Shown piece after piece: positions 10,001 through 18,323 of a DNA stretch of 64,000 nucleotides (positions are counted from its first letter, which is position 1; each line of letters starts with the position of its first letter). The DNA lies in the NCBI RefSeq assembly GCF_039543525.1, contig NZ_BAABJX010000021.1, positions 1-64,000 of the forward strand, written 5' to 3'. The stretch is from Algivirga pacifica. Its GTDB lineage: Bacteria; Bacteroidota; Bacteroidia; Cytophagales; Flammeovirgaceae. Under the pieces are notes generated by a model, which did not search any database, had not been told where the DNA came from, and saw nothing but the letters and a program-made list of their open reading frames with translations. A program made the position numbers and the translations under genes.

Positions 10001-10421
10001 AACGTTCAAAACCCGTTTTCGATTCGGGTAATTTAGGCACTTTCATCCAATACGTACTTATCGTATGTCTTCCTCCCACTAACTCAGAAGAAGGTATTTT
10101 CTTTCCAATCTTTCGCCCATCTTGTTTCAGGAAACTTTTGTCCCAACCTTCCTTATACCACACACTATCCGCCTTCCAAATGGTATGGTGCCTCAATTGG
10201 CTCAATCGATAGAGGTATAGTACTTCATGGGATTCAAAAAAAGGGTAAGGCATCACATGACCATCCAAAGCCATATGCCCGCCTTCCAACGCTAAATGAT
10301 CTCCTTCCGCTACACGATTAATATAGTCTAAGGTTTGTTCCGGTATTTTCACGGTAGAACGCTGGGCAAAAACAGCCGTTGCCCACAGCGTTATCAATAG
10401 GTAAATCAGTAACTTTTTCAT
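7077..10421 (-). CDS. Secreted glycoside hydrolase family 38 alpha-mannosidase
   Basis: I choose the ATG at 10421 (1114 residues) because it opens a clean signal peptide, MKKLLIYLLITLWATAVFAQ. The catalytic domain shows the zinc site GHLDSAWRW (about 315), the nucleophile region MPDTFGYPPFLPQ (about 420), WGDGGGG, and an HHFHDVITGM zinc-ligand stretch (about 643). The all-beta C-terminal mannosidase domains follow. GH38 enzymes trim alpha-mannose from glycans. It is much larger than typical bacterial cytoplasmic GH38 enzymes because of the extra N-terminal region. It is monocistronic; no SusC/SusD pair is nearby. Confidence 0.9.
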   Translation of the reverse strand: MKKLLIYLLITLWATAVFAQRSTVKIPEQTLDYINRVAEGDHLALEGGHMALDGHVMPYPFFESHEVLYLYRLSQLRHHTIWKADSVWYKEGWDKSFLKQDGRKIGKKIPSSELVGGRHTISTYWMKVPKLPESKTGFERFFCLKPMDMSLVGWPETTIYMNGKVKAALLRQHFYWSLNQLQEEGTVEDMQLCLKSFGVFDQPRGYREISIVERNPQIDQLYWYLRVCVEAASIMEPEEHGYKEIRALADKIMASLDLDQAGTVPFQGKLAQLMPQVETAFKDIQAMAVSSPTLFVMMHGHLDSAWRWTFEHTDEKIERLVLNNLYLMDRYPEYRYVFTTPYHYERLAKLYPDLFERVQEKIRNGQWNAKGSTYVENDMNLPGGESIVRQFLYGLQYFSDTLKVKKKALFMPDTFGYPPFLPQIANSFGLDHLVAMRVNTPKIDHSIYRWKGMDGSELLVNGLTTPAWEYPFIGAVHGHRIEKPELITTYNAPDPGPRRARGTWEQFKDADRTDKQLMLIGWGDGGGGGTEDQIELMRYGHQLPSFPKLEWTDMNDYLDKQLANKEAFEVFDQRILARRFIQRTFMMANGIKKHNRAVEQRLREAEVLSVWATKYGKEYPAEQLTDLWKQLLVHHFHDVITGMAVPEVLTEANRTLAELELEVRKLRDEAWSVIQENRTFEQEGILAFNPAGVVREGVVTLPHMDMPKGKFHLVDAEGQEVASAINEKGKLLVQVDTWQPMSFKQLYFKEGASSKAIVPALSASKRTLENTKVKVVFNKYGEIERYYDKVLKREIVPTGKTQNRLLAVAHDTKKGFVPITSEATFTAYEANALQAGFTLRRTYKSSTIEQRIVLNRDSKLLSFETALDWNEKERLEVDFPITSTATIANHGIQWGSMPVTRSSYLETDSLEKPTCVHQWADISENDYGVALIDNTRYAYNLKEGGIRLTLSYGVRKHHFPELKKVAWNKDAAGDTGGEQFSYAIFPHEGNHVRGKVIQTAKAYNTPLIGKKVSKQGGSDMPSELFTGLPSNIILQTVKKSEKGDGWVIRLYETAQRQTTCSLKFLEAPEAQLFSASMGEEQQQKVQQKDKGFGLTFKPFEIKTLVVYPEGLPVK

Positions 10422-10733
10422 ACCGAATAATACCTGTGAATACACTGAAAAGTGTTCTTTTTTGAAAATCCAAAGGAAATTTATGAGGATAACAGGGAGG
10501 AGGTAAGAGGTAAATTATAAAAATGATTTTTCTTCCTTTATCCTTTATCCTCAATTGGATTATTGCTTGAAAAACAAGTTCTTTAGAATGATGTTACAGG
10601 TATAGTATAGTATATTATTTATCGGTTAATATTAAGTTTGAATCATTAAGCGAAAGCATCAACCTATATAAAGCAACTCAATTCACTGACGGTGAAACTC
10701 CACAGCACGAAGTGCTACTCAACGACTCAACAT
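10422..10733. other. Divergent intergenic region with partial palindrome
   Basis: The region holds the promoters of the mannosidase (leftward) and DUF6909-like (rightward) genes. Positions 10680-10732 carry a half copy of the dispersed repeat (words GACGGTGAAACTC and ACTCAACGACTCAAC) without a matching partner arm. No gene is seen. Confidence 0.6.
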
Positions 10734-12431
10734 ATGAAGCATATACAACTATCAAGAGCACAAGAATCCAGAGGGGCCATTGAACGCATCTATGTCGCCA
10801 TGCGCCACCTCTTTATCCGAGGATACTACAAACCATCAGGAGCCTCAGGACAATCCCTTATTGATGAATTGATCGCTCTTAGACCAGAAATCTATGGTTC
10901 TATCGATGACCCTACCAAAGTAGAGTTGGATGGATTGGCCTATGTGATCGATCGATTGCCTAAGGGTATAGAAGAAACTCGGTTCATTAAACTCGTCTCA
11001 GAAGAGGGCTACGAACAGGCCAACTTCAAGAAAATCATTCCTGCGGCCCGTAGAAGAAACTGCTACCGTATCGATAAGGAACAGATGTTCATTGAAGTGA
11101 CCAGAGGAAAAAGTGAGATCTATGATATTCTGACACATCTAACTTTCCTTTACATACAGGCTGAAAAAATCATGCGTCAATCCCTTAATGAAAAAGGGCA
11201 ACCGCTAAGGGAATGGAAAAAGCTGGAAGAAATTGTTCTTAATGGAGGTACTCATGACCCTGAAGCCGAAGAGGTTGCTTTTACGTACCTGAGTACTATC
11301 CTAGGGCGTACCTATGAGGAAACGCGAACAGCCCACCATCGATTCCAGAAAAATGAGGGGCATAATAATGGATTATTCCATATTGTTTACTGGCTAGGCA
11401 AATTGGCGATTGATGAGACGTTTAACGACGAGCCTCGTCACATTAGCTTCTCCCCTGCCTTACGTACCCGTATAGGGCACCATATCTACGGCGAACGATG
11501 GGCCAATCGCATCAAACAGTATTTACATGAAAATGGTCTGATGGATCGAGAGATTCACATTATCAGCGCCAATTTGCATAGCGTCATGAACTCCCTATAT
11601 TTTAAGGAAGCACTAGGGGGAGGATACAAAAAACTATCTCTGTTAGATGGGATACAGGAATTAACAAGAGACAAGAATCGCCCGTTGGGAGACAAAATCC
11701 TTCACTATGCCCTCGACCACGGGATGCATATGATTCGTGAAAATACCGGGACCAATATTGCGGTACAGATTTTTGATACCGATAAGATCGACCTAAAACA
11801 ACTTCCGGAGGAAATCAAAGGGGACTTAAAAGGGCTTAAATCTCGAAAGCCCGTCATTGTCGTTATGGACTATGCCTTTGGAGAGCAAGCGTTTGAGACC
11901 ATGGACGAACTCCTGAAACCTTATAAGCACCCTAGTTTAGAAAAGCCACATTGCATGAACGTTCACTCTATTTCTGTAATGGGTAAAGCTGGAATTTTAT
12001 ATGGAGGAAAGGGAGATATTATGATTCCCTCTTCTCATATTTTTGAGGGTACTGCGGATAATTATCCTTTTGATAATGACTTCTCCAAAGAAGACTTTGC
12101 TGACATAGAGGACCTAAATACCTATGAAGGCTCTATGATCACCGTATTGGGTACTTCTCTTCAAAACAAGGATATCTTGGAGTACTTCAAGGAGTCCTCA
12201 TGGAACTCTGTAGGTCTGGAGATGGAAGGGGCTCATTATCAAAAAGCGATACAAGGTGCCTCCCGTATACGGACCAATATCCGTAAAGATGTGATCGTCC
12301 GTTATGCGTACTATGCTTCGGATAATCCATTGGAAACCGGAAGTACACTAGCCTCAGGAAGTCTTGGGAATATGGGCGTGAAACCCACTTATGTGATTAC
12401 ACAGAAGATCCTGGAGAAAATCTTAAAGTAA
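10734..12431 (+). CDS. DUF6909-like protein with nucleoside-phosphorylase-like C-terminus
   Basis: The ATG at 10734 gives 565 residues beginning MKHIQLSRAQESRGAIERIY; the extra upstream codons lie in repeat DNA. It resembles a conserved Bacteroidota protein I recall as DUF6909. The C-terminal 150 residues contain GKGDIMIPSSH, NSVGLEMEGAHYQKA and a final GSLGNMG turn. The EMEGA word and its position match the nucleoside phosphorylase/AMP nucleosidase fold, in which that Glu-Met-Glu binds ribose. The N-terminal helical half is unassigned. A nucleotide or nucleoside substrate is an inference. Confidence 0.7.
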   Translation: MKHIQLSRAQESRGAIERIYVAMRHLFIRGYYKPSGASGQSLIDELIALRPEIYGSIDDPTKVELDGLAYVIDRLPKGIEETRFIKLVSEEGYEQANFKKIIPAARRRNCYRIDKEQMFIEVTRGKSEIYDILTHLTFLYIQAEKIMRQSLNEKGQPLREWKKLEEIVLNGGTHDPEAEEVAFTYLSTILGRTYEETRTAHHRFQKNEGHNNGLFHIVYWLGKLAIDETFNDEPRHISFSPALRTRIGHHIYGERWANRIKQYLHENGLMDREIHIISANLHSVMNSLYFKEALGGGYKKLSLLDGIQELTRDKNRPLGDKILHYALDHGMHMIRENTGTNIAVQIFDTDKIDLKQLPEEIKGDLKGLKSRKPVIVVMDYAFGEQAFETMDELLKPYKHPSLEKPHCMNVHSISVMGKAGILYGGKGDIMIPSSHIFEGTADNYPFDNDFSKEDFADIEDLNTYEGSMITVLGTSLQNKDILEYFKESSWNSVGLEMEGAHYQKAIQGASRIRTNIRKDVIVRYAYYASDNPLETGSTLASGSLGNMGVKPTYVITQKILEKILK

Positions 12432-12432
12432 A

Positions 12433-12571
12433 TTGTTGAATCGTTGAATCGTTGAATTTCACCTTCGGTGAGTTGATTCGAGTTGAACTGTTGATTGATG
12501 TTACTACTCATACAACACATCAACTCGAATCAACGAGCGAAGCTCCATTCAACGATTCAACGATTCAACAA
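12433..12571. repeat. Dispersed nested palindrome (GTTGA/TTCG-type repeat)
   Basis: Starts TTGTTGAATCGTTGAATCG and ends with the complementary CGATTCAACGATTCAACAA. It holds the hairpin words CACCTTCGGTGA and GAGCGAAGCTC, separated by GATTCGAGTTGA. It lies exactly between the 3' ends of the convergent DUF6909-like and DUF5777 genes. Confidence 0.88.
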
Positions 12572-12574
12572 CCA

Positions 12575-13483
12575 TTATCTATGGAATGGGATGGTTCTAC
12601 TGATATTAAAGCCAAAGTGAATATCTCCATTCAACCATTGCCCTTGCGTACGGGTAAGGAACAACTTCTCCGTCATATGGTTGGTATTACTGAAGATAAA
12701 CTGGAATACGTGGCCACCTGTTTCCAGCTCTAGCGACAAAGCCAACGGCTCCTGGAATACCGTTTTCAACTCATCGTCTATCAGGTAATAATAATCAAAC
12801 AAGAAAGACCAACGATTGGTCAATTTAATGCGCCCTGCCAATCCCATGGCGTACATATCATTAGACTCTACCAATAGTTCTCTAATATTATTATGGGTAT
12901 AGGTAGGCATCAACTGCAAAGATCCCCAAGCGAACTTTCGAGCCACCAACAACTGATGGGTATAAAACAATCTATTGACAAATACCTCATCCACCTCTGG
13001 CTGATCAAAACCACTTCCTCTCAAGGCCATATTACTATTCAGTACCATGGTCAATGGAAAGGTATCTTTTCCCTCCGTTTGCTCTAGAATCTTAAATTTG
13101 GAATAAAAGTCATAGGTCGCCTGATACTTGCTTCGTCCCAGTCCCACGGCCCATCGATCCGTAATGCCATATTCAAACCCCAATCGGATCACTGCTTCAT
13201 CCAATCCCCAGAATTTTTGTATCCCTGTATTCAAGGCACCAAAACGGTGAGAAATGGAGAATTGTAGTTCCTTGGCCGGTTGTATATCTACGGACTGAGA
13301 GTTAATCACTCTTGTTCCTTTAAAGGTCGACACCGTATAGGTTTCGGTAGGAGGCGTATCCTCAAGCATCTCCAGAAGATCATCCTGTGCGTTAAGCCAC
13401 TGTGGGGAGAAAATCAAAAATCCACCCAATAGCAATGGCAATAGTATCCCTTTATACTTATTCGTTTTCAATGACACTTGCAT
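12575..13483 (-). CDS. DUF5777 family predicted outer-membrane beta-barrel protein
   Basis: The ATG at 13483 gives 302 residues with a signal peptide (about 1-30, ending SPQWLNAQ) and a mature start DDLLEMLED. Family words include TFKGTRVINSQSVD, FSISHRFG, GLDEAVIRLGFEYGITDRWAVGLGRS and a C-terminal FGFNISRTIPFHR, which fits an amphipathic barrel strand. These match DUF5777, a Bacteroidota barrel family. The start overlaps the end of the propeller-SpoIIE gene by 26 nt, so the two are probably translated from one mRNA. Its cargo is unknown; neighbours YceI-like and P460-type suggest an envelope redox context. Confidence 0.72.
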   Translation of the reverse strand: MQVSLKTNKYKGILLPLLLGGFLIFSPQWLNAQDDLLEMLEDTPPTETYTVSTFKGTRVINSQSVDIQPAKELQFSISHRFGALNTGIQKFWGLDEAVIRLGFEYGITDRWAVGLGRSKYQATYDFYSKFKILEQTEGKDTFPLTMVLNSNMALRGSGFDQPEVDEVFVNRLFYTHQLLVARKFAWGSLQLMPTYTHNNIRELLVESNDMYAMGLAGRIKLTNRWSFLFDYYYLIDDELKTVFQEPLALSLELETGGHVFQFIFSNTNHMTEKLFLTRTQGQWLNGDIHFGFNISRTIPFHR

Positions 13484-16400
13484 CTTCTGTGATTTGTTGG
13501 TTTCTAGTTTGCTCATCAGGGTTATCCTGTTTATCATAGTGTAAAAATATACCAGCAAACAGGATGTCATCCGTTTGCTTGATTCCTCCTCTCCAGCGCT
13601 GTATTTCCTCCTCAAATAATATCCTTTGATCCCTTGGCGTATAGTCTGCCATACGTACCAAGAATTGCTTCAGGCGCTTGGTCGTATATTTCTTATTTTC
13701 CAACCCACCAAACTGGTCGGCATACCCATCAGACGAAAGGTATAAAGCGGTAGGCTCTTCAATGCTCATGGTATACTCCGTAAAGGACGAGCTTTTTCGA
13801 TGAATAAAATTACCGTGTCCACCGATCGCTCTTCGATCGCCCTTGATCTCGATCAATTGCTTGTTTTGTAGCATATACAATGGCCTTTTGGCACCCGCAT
13901 ACACCAATTGATTCGTAGATGGCTCCCATGAGATCAGGCATACGTCCATTCCATCCATAGAAGTATTTTGACTACGGTTCTTTTCTTCTTGCTTTAGGTA
14001 AGAAATCACTGCCTTATCCAACAAGAGCAATAATTGCTTTGGCGTAATTCCCGGCTTTTTAATCGCCTCGTTCAATACCGATGCCCCAATCATCGACATA
14101 AATGCGCCCGGCACACCATGCCCGGTACAATCTACTGCAGCAAAGAACACTTTCTCCCCTTGCCTGCCTACCCAGTAAAAATCACCACTTACAATATCCC
14201 TTGGTTGGTAGTAGATAAAGTGGTGTGGAAATACCTGCAAAAGGTTCTTTTCCAAGGGCAGTAATGCTTGCTGTATACGTTGGGCATAATTAATACTCTT
14301 GGTAATCTTGCTGTTTTTCGTTTCTATATCCTCAAATGCTGTACGCAACTCCTCATTCTTGATCAGGATCTCCTCTGTACGTTCCCTCACCTTTTCTTCT
14401 AATAACAGCTTATCCTCCTTGAGTTTTTGCTCCCTCTGCTTAACGGCCCAATACCCAGAAAATCCAAGAACTGAAATCACTAAAAGAATAAACCAGGCTT
14501 GCTCCCAGAAAGGTTTTCCTACACTAATCGGCAAAGATTGATATACCACTTGCTCAAAAGTGGCATCCAAAGAAGTTTCCACCTCGAATACATAGTCTCC
14601 AGAGGGAAGGTTAGAATAAGTAACGATATGGGATGAGGTATTAATCCAATCTCGATCATACCCTTTCATTCTATAACGCATCCGTAAAGATGAAGGAGCC
14701 GAATACCATAGTCCCTCAAAGGAAATCGTGAGATAATTTTGATCATAGCCCAAATCTAATGACTCCCCAAAAAGTGGTTCCTTACCAAAAAGCTTCACCT
14801 CATCAATTAATAATTTCGGTAATTGATCCCTTTGACTATGAAGTTCCTCATAACGGATAATCCCCTTATCTGTTCCAAAAAATAAATCCCCTGCATGACT
14901 TTTCGTTACCGCATTCAGGAATGGCATTTGATCACGCAAACCATCCTCTGGCCCCAGGTAGACAAAGCGTTCCTGTTCCACTTCATAAATGTCTAATCCC
15001 ATATCATGGAAAGCGATAATATTGCCATCCTTATCTGCCTTCAACACCTTCACTTCATTATCCCTCAAGCCATCTTCCATCCCAAAATGCTTGACCAGCT
15101 TCCCTTTTTCATAGCAATACAAACCCTCTCCCTTAACATTAATCCAGATCCTATGCTTACCGTCTTCCGCTAATCCATAAATAACTTTATTTTCCAATGC
15201 TTTGAGTTCAGGCAAAGGGTGGAATAACCCTTGCTCCATCATCATCACCCCATGTCCATCGGTGGCAAACCATACATTCTCCTTGGAGTCTACAAAAACC
15301 TGATAGATATAGTCCGCATCCAGCCCTTCTGCTGCTGCAACTGTTTTAAAGGTATACGCTCCTTTCTGATCCCGTGAAATATGACAACCTCCTCTCAGGG
15401 TTGCCAACCAAATATTTCCTTTATCATCCCCTTCTATATTGATCACATTAGGGTCTGGCAACTCTGTCTTATATTGCTTTAATATCCCTTCTTTTGAAAG
15501 GTGAAAGACACCCTCTCCATAAGTACCAATCCATACACCACCCTGCGTATCTCCATACATCGATATGGCCGTTACTTGCTCAGGCAATAGGGATACTGGA
15601 ATAATTTCATTTCCCTCGTAATGATATAGTTTTCCCTTATCCACAAACCAAAGCGCCTCCTGATAGATCCCCAGGGCAACAACTTGCGTTTGTGTCCTAA
15701 GAGGCTCATAAAATAATAAACGATTGGCAGGCAAACGCTCCAACCCTACTTTTTTACTACCCATCCAGATATTCCCTTCCCGATCAGCAAATAGGGTACT
15801 CAAATCATGTGTCGACAACCCTTGAGCCTTGGTATAATACAAAACACTTTTCTCCTGGCAATCCCATTTCACCACTCCTTTATTACGCGTCAGTACCCAT
15901 AGCTCAGAAGCGCTTACCACTAATTTTTCTACTGCTCCATAATTCCACTCATCAACAATAGGTGTGAAGGTCTTCTCTGTAGGGTTAAAGTGATAAACCC
16001 CCATATCTTCCGTTCCTATCCAATAGCCTTCCTGTGCCATGGCAGGAATCATATTCTTGACAATATCATCAGGTAATCCAATGGAGGAGTCTATCACCTC
16101 AATAGACACCCCTTTCGCATTCTTATTAATTACAGCAATTCCTCCATCTGTTCCAGCCCAAACACTACCACCCTTGTCCAACATTAGATCATAGACATAG
16201 ATGTCTGGCATATCATCCACTTCATCCAGGCGATAAAGTCGCTGCTCCTCATAATAATAGACACCATCCCCCAGCGTAGAGAACCACATCCGTCCTTGTG
16301 GGTCAAATAAAATATCAGAAACCGCCTCCACGGCATTTCCTTCTTCTGGCTCAAAAAATACAAGCTCGCCATTTTGCATGGACAGCAAACGACCATCCTG

Positions 16401-16682
16401 TAACCCTACCCACAGAACTCCTTCTGTAGATTCGGCGATAGCGGTTACTTGTAGGGAGTCCGCTCCATAACGTTGATAAGTTGTTCCGTCAAAACGAAAC
16501 AATCCCTTGTTGGTACCAATCCATAACATCCCATTTTCTCCTTGAAAGACCGTCTTGGGGTAGGTTCCTTTTAGCTTACGGCTAAAAGGGTAATCTTTCA
16601 GAAAGAGCTGCTGGGAGAAACCATTAATCAGCAAGAAACAAGAAAAAAGAATGGACAGTAGCCATCGTTTGGTTAGTAGCAT
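13458..16682 (-). CDS. Beta-propeller/Y_Y_Y sensor with SpoIIE-type PP2C phosphatase output
   Basis: I choose the ATG at 16682 (1074 residues), which gives the signal peptide MLLTKRWLLSILFSCFLL. Two-component-propeller blades occupy about 25-620 (repeats such as GMLWIGTNKGLFRFDG and GNIWMGSKKVGL). A Y_Y_Y domain follows (about 650-725), then a membrane helix (about 730-750), a coiled coil (750-800) and a SpoIIE phosphatase (about 830-1040) with VSGDFYWVG, AVDCTGHGVPGAFMSMIG and MDVCLISW. It would read an outside ligand and dephosphorylate a cytoplasmic partner, perhaps an anti-sigma antagonist. It sits between YceI-like and DUF5777 genes. Confidence 0.9.
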   Translation of the reverse strand: MLLTKRWLLSILFSCFLLINGFSQQLFLKDYPFSRKLKGTYPKTVFQGENGMLWIGTNKGLFRFDGTTYQRYGADSLQVTAIAESTEGVLWVGLQDGRLLSMQNGELVFFEPEEGNAVEAVSDILFDPQGRMWFSTLGDGVYYYEEQRLYRLDEVDDMPDIYVYDLMLDKGGSVWAGTDGGIAVINKNAKGVSIEVIDSSIGLPDDIVKNMIPAMAQEGYWIGTEDMGVYHFNPTEKTFTPIVDEWNYGAVEKLVVSASELWVLTRNKGVVKWDCQEKSVLYYTKAQGLSTHDLSTLFADREGNIWMGSKKVGLERLPANRLLFYEPLRTQTQVVALGIYQEALWFVDKGKLYHYEGNEIIPVSLLPEQVTAISMYGDTQGGVWIGTYGEGVFHLSKEGILKQYKTELPDPNVINIEGDDKGNIWLATLRGGCHISRDQKGAYTFKTVAAAEGLDADYIYQVFVDSKENVWFATDGHGVMMMEQGLFHPLPELKALENKVIYGLAEDGKHRIWINVKGEGLYCYEKGKLVKHFGMEDGLRDNEVKVLKADKDGNIIAFHDMGLDIYEVEQERFVYLGPEDGLRDQMPFLNAVTKSHAGDLFFGTDKGIIRYEELHSQRDQLPKLLIDEVKLFGKEPLFGESLDLGYDQNYLTISFEGLWYSAPSSLRMRYRMKGYDRDWINTSSHIVTYSNLPSGDYVFEVETSLDATFEQVVYQSLPISVGKPFWEQAWFILLVISVLGFSGYWAVKQREQKLKEDKLLLEEKVRERTEEILIKNEELRTAFEDIETKNSKITKSINYAQRIQQALLPLEKNLLQVFPHHFIYYQPRDIVSGDFYWVGRQGEKVFFAAVDCTGHGVPGAFMSMIGASVLNEAIKKPGITPKQLLLLLDKAVISYLKQEEKNRSQNTSMDGMDVCLISWEPSTNQLVYAGAKRPLYMLQNKQLIEIKGDRRAIGGHGNFIHRKSSSFTEYTMSIEEPTALYLSSDGYADQFGGLENKKYTTKRLKQFLVRMADYTPRDQRILFEEEIQRWRGGIKQTDDILFAGIFLHYDKQDNPDEQTRNQQITEDASVIENE

Positions 16683-16689
16683 AGAGAAT

Positions 16690-17244
16690 TTATTGTTGAG
16701 GGGCTTCAAATAGTCCTTGGATCGCTACATCTATTTCAGTAGCAATTTTCTGATGTACAATCTGAGGAATAGAAATATCATGATCTGACAATGGGACTTT
16801 GAACTTAGCGTCAAAATGCACCACTCCTTCAATGATCTTTAAATTCACTTTAAAAATGCGGATTTGTTCTAATCCGTGGATAGACAACTTCCCTTTGGCC
16901 CTTACTTTATAAGTTCCATCTTGAGTAAAATCTATCTTCTCAATAATTTTCCCCTTGAATACCGCTTTAGGGTAACGATCACTCTCCAAATAGTTTTCAT
17001 TAAAATGCTGTTGCTGCAAGGAGCTATTAAATCCCTTAAACGATTTAATTGCCGCCGTAAAAGCAAACTTACGAGTAGGCATTTCTAAGATTCCCTTAAG
17101 TGCATTGGAAGAGGCGTCAATTACCTCTAAAGGGGCATTAGAAGTAAAATGTACACTCCCTTTGGAAACCAACATACGCTGCTGCGCCCCCGCCAGAGAG
17201 GCTAGGAAAATAAGCAATGCGGTAACTAAAGTTTTCATTCTCAT
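16690..17244 (-). CDS. YceI-like secreted lipocalin-fold protein
   Basis: The 184-residue protein has a short signal peptide (MKTLVTALLIFLASLAGAQ) and YceI-type strands: GSVHFTSNAPLEVIDASS, ESDRYPKAVFKGKI, GTYKVRAKGKLSIHG and KFKVPLSDHDISIP. YceI proteins bind polyisoprenoid-like lipids in the periplasm. The start could be ATG 17244 or ATG 17238. It is the first gene of the operon with the SpoIIE sensor (7-nt gap) and the DUF5777 protein. Confidence 0.82.
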   Translation of the reverse strand: MRMKTLVTALLIFLASLAGAQQRMLVSKGSVHFTSNAPLEVIDASSNALKGILEMPTRKFAFTAAIKSFKGFNSSLQQQHFNENYLESDRYPKAVFKGKIIEKIDFTQDGTYKVRAKGKLSIHGLEQIRIFKVNLKIIEGVVHFDAKFKVPLSDHDISIPQIVHQKIATEIDVAIQGLFEAPQQ

Positions 17245-17551
17245 ATTTTGATATTTGGTTATCGTTTAGCGGTTATTGGTTATCGATTAACTTCGTTCAT
17301 TTAACAGTATCTCGAGGCGACCACAATACCGTCAACTTAAGGAAATAATGCATATAGAAAGAGTAGTGCAAACCCGCTTCAGGTCGTATCATTACATGAC
17401 GTGGTCGACCCTACGACCAGTTTCTACCTTTTTACTTTCAGCTTAAGTTGACAGCATTGACCCTACGACCAGTTTCTACCACTGGCCGTAGCGTTACACA
17501 CGTCATGCAATGATATGACTGCAGGACTCTTTCTACATACAGTTGATGTCC
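17245..17551. repeat. Intergenic repeat block with duplicated 22-mer
   Basis: The word GACCCTACGACCAGTTTCTA occurs twice, at about 17409 and 17459, and GTCAACTTAA/TTAAGTTGAC form an inverted pair (about 17332 and 17443). TTATCG-rich words near 17257-17285 resemble the hairpin at 7001-7065. No gene is seen. The block resembles those near 22.7 and 28.9 kb. Confidence 0.65.
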
Positions 17552-18046
17552 TTACTTATACTGCTTCACCACCAAATCATTGTATCCTTGGTGACAGCTA
17601 ATACATGTATTTCCATTCAGGGTAAGGGAATTATCTCCACGATAATCATTCAGGGCATGAATATCTCCACTAGCCGTATAGGCCCACTCCCAATAATTTC
17701 CTAGTGGATTAAAAGTTCCTCCACGCTTGGCCATCACCTGTAGGCTAACCACCTTGGTACGGTCAGAGTAGCTTCTCCCTTCCTTTACGAGAATTGTCCC
17801 CAACGGGTAACTCCCTTCTGTACGATCAGCTTCCTCGGGCTTATTGATATAAATCGTTCTCCATTGATTGATATCAGGACGGTCTGAATAGTCTATAATC
17901 GTCCACTCCTGATACCCTTCTATATCTTCAGGGCTGAAGATAAACTCTTCCTCATAGAGCGTAACGGCATCGTTGTACACACAGGCAGTAATGTTCAGCA
18001 AGGAGATCAAGCTGACCATGGTAATGATAATTGTTTTTAGCTTCAT
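17552..18046 (-). CDS. Cytochrome P460-type c-heme lipoprotein
   Basis: The 164-residue protein has a lipoprotein signal with NITAC at about 18-22 as lipobox. Its single heme-c motif CISCHQG lies near the C-terminus, the layout of cytochrome P460/cytochrome c' beta-fold proteins. WEWAYTASGD and LGTILVKEG fit that fold. P460 proteins oxidise hydroxylamine or bind NO, but some bind heme only; the cross-linking Lys cannot be assigned by eye. It is monocistronic. Confidence 0.75.
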   Translation of the reverse strand: MKLKTIIITMVSLISLLNITACVYNDAVTLYEEEFIFSPEDIEGYQEWTIIDYSDRPDINQWRTIYINKPEEADRTEGSYPLGTILVKEGRSYSDRTKVVSLQVMAKRGGTFNPLGNYWEWAYTASGDIHALNDYRGDNSLTLNGNTCISCHQGYNDLVVKQYK

Positions 18047-18323
18047 GTTTGTTCAGTTTCCAGATTACCTTATAAAAAAGGATGGAATAGTCATCGGGTG
18101 TTGATATCAGGGCACACCAAAACACCATTATACAAAATATTACGTTATTTAGAAAGCGTAGCACTATCTCAACGCAAGCAATGTCCACCCATTGTCCCCT
18201 AAAGGATATTATTTGTTTTAGAGTTTATATGAAACCATATCTTTTGGAAGAATAAAGCTCTTATTATTCACAAGAAATTATTATACTTTAAGCGCATCTT
18301 TACATTTTAATCGCTGACTTTTT

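Noticed and set aside
7077..10421. Possible polysaccharide utilisation locus around the GH38 enzyme
   Set aside because: No SusC/SusD, other carbohydrate enzymes or regulator is adjacent.
10318..10554. Minus-strand 78-residue frame overlapping the mannosidase start
   Set aside because: It overlaps the signal peptide region in another frame and has no recognisable features.
12452..12733. Plus-strand 93-residue frame after the DUF6909-like gene
   Set aside because: Begins in the dispersed palindrome and then runs antisense through the DUF5777 gene.
14034..14541. Plus-strand frames opposite the SpoIIE-sensor gene
   Set aside because: Antisense shadows of a long, well-supported gene; same for other opposite-strand frames under the cas genes.
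17340..17540. Palindromic block as a small RNA gene
   Set aside because: No promoter or terminator supports it; it resembles other dispersed repeat blocks.
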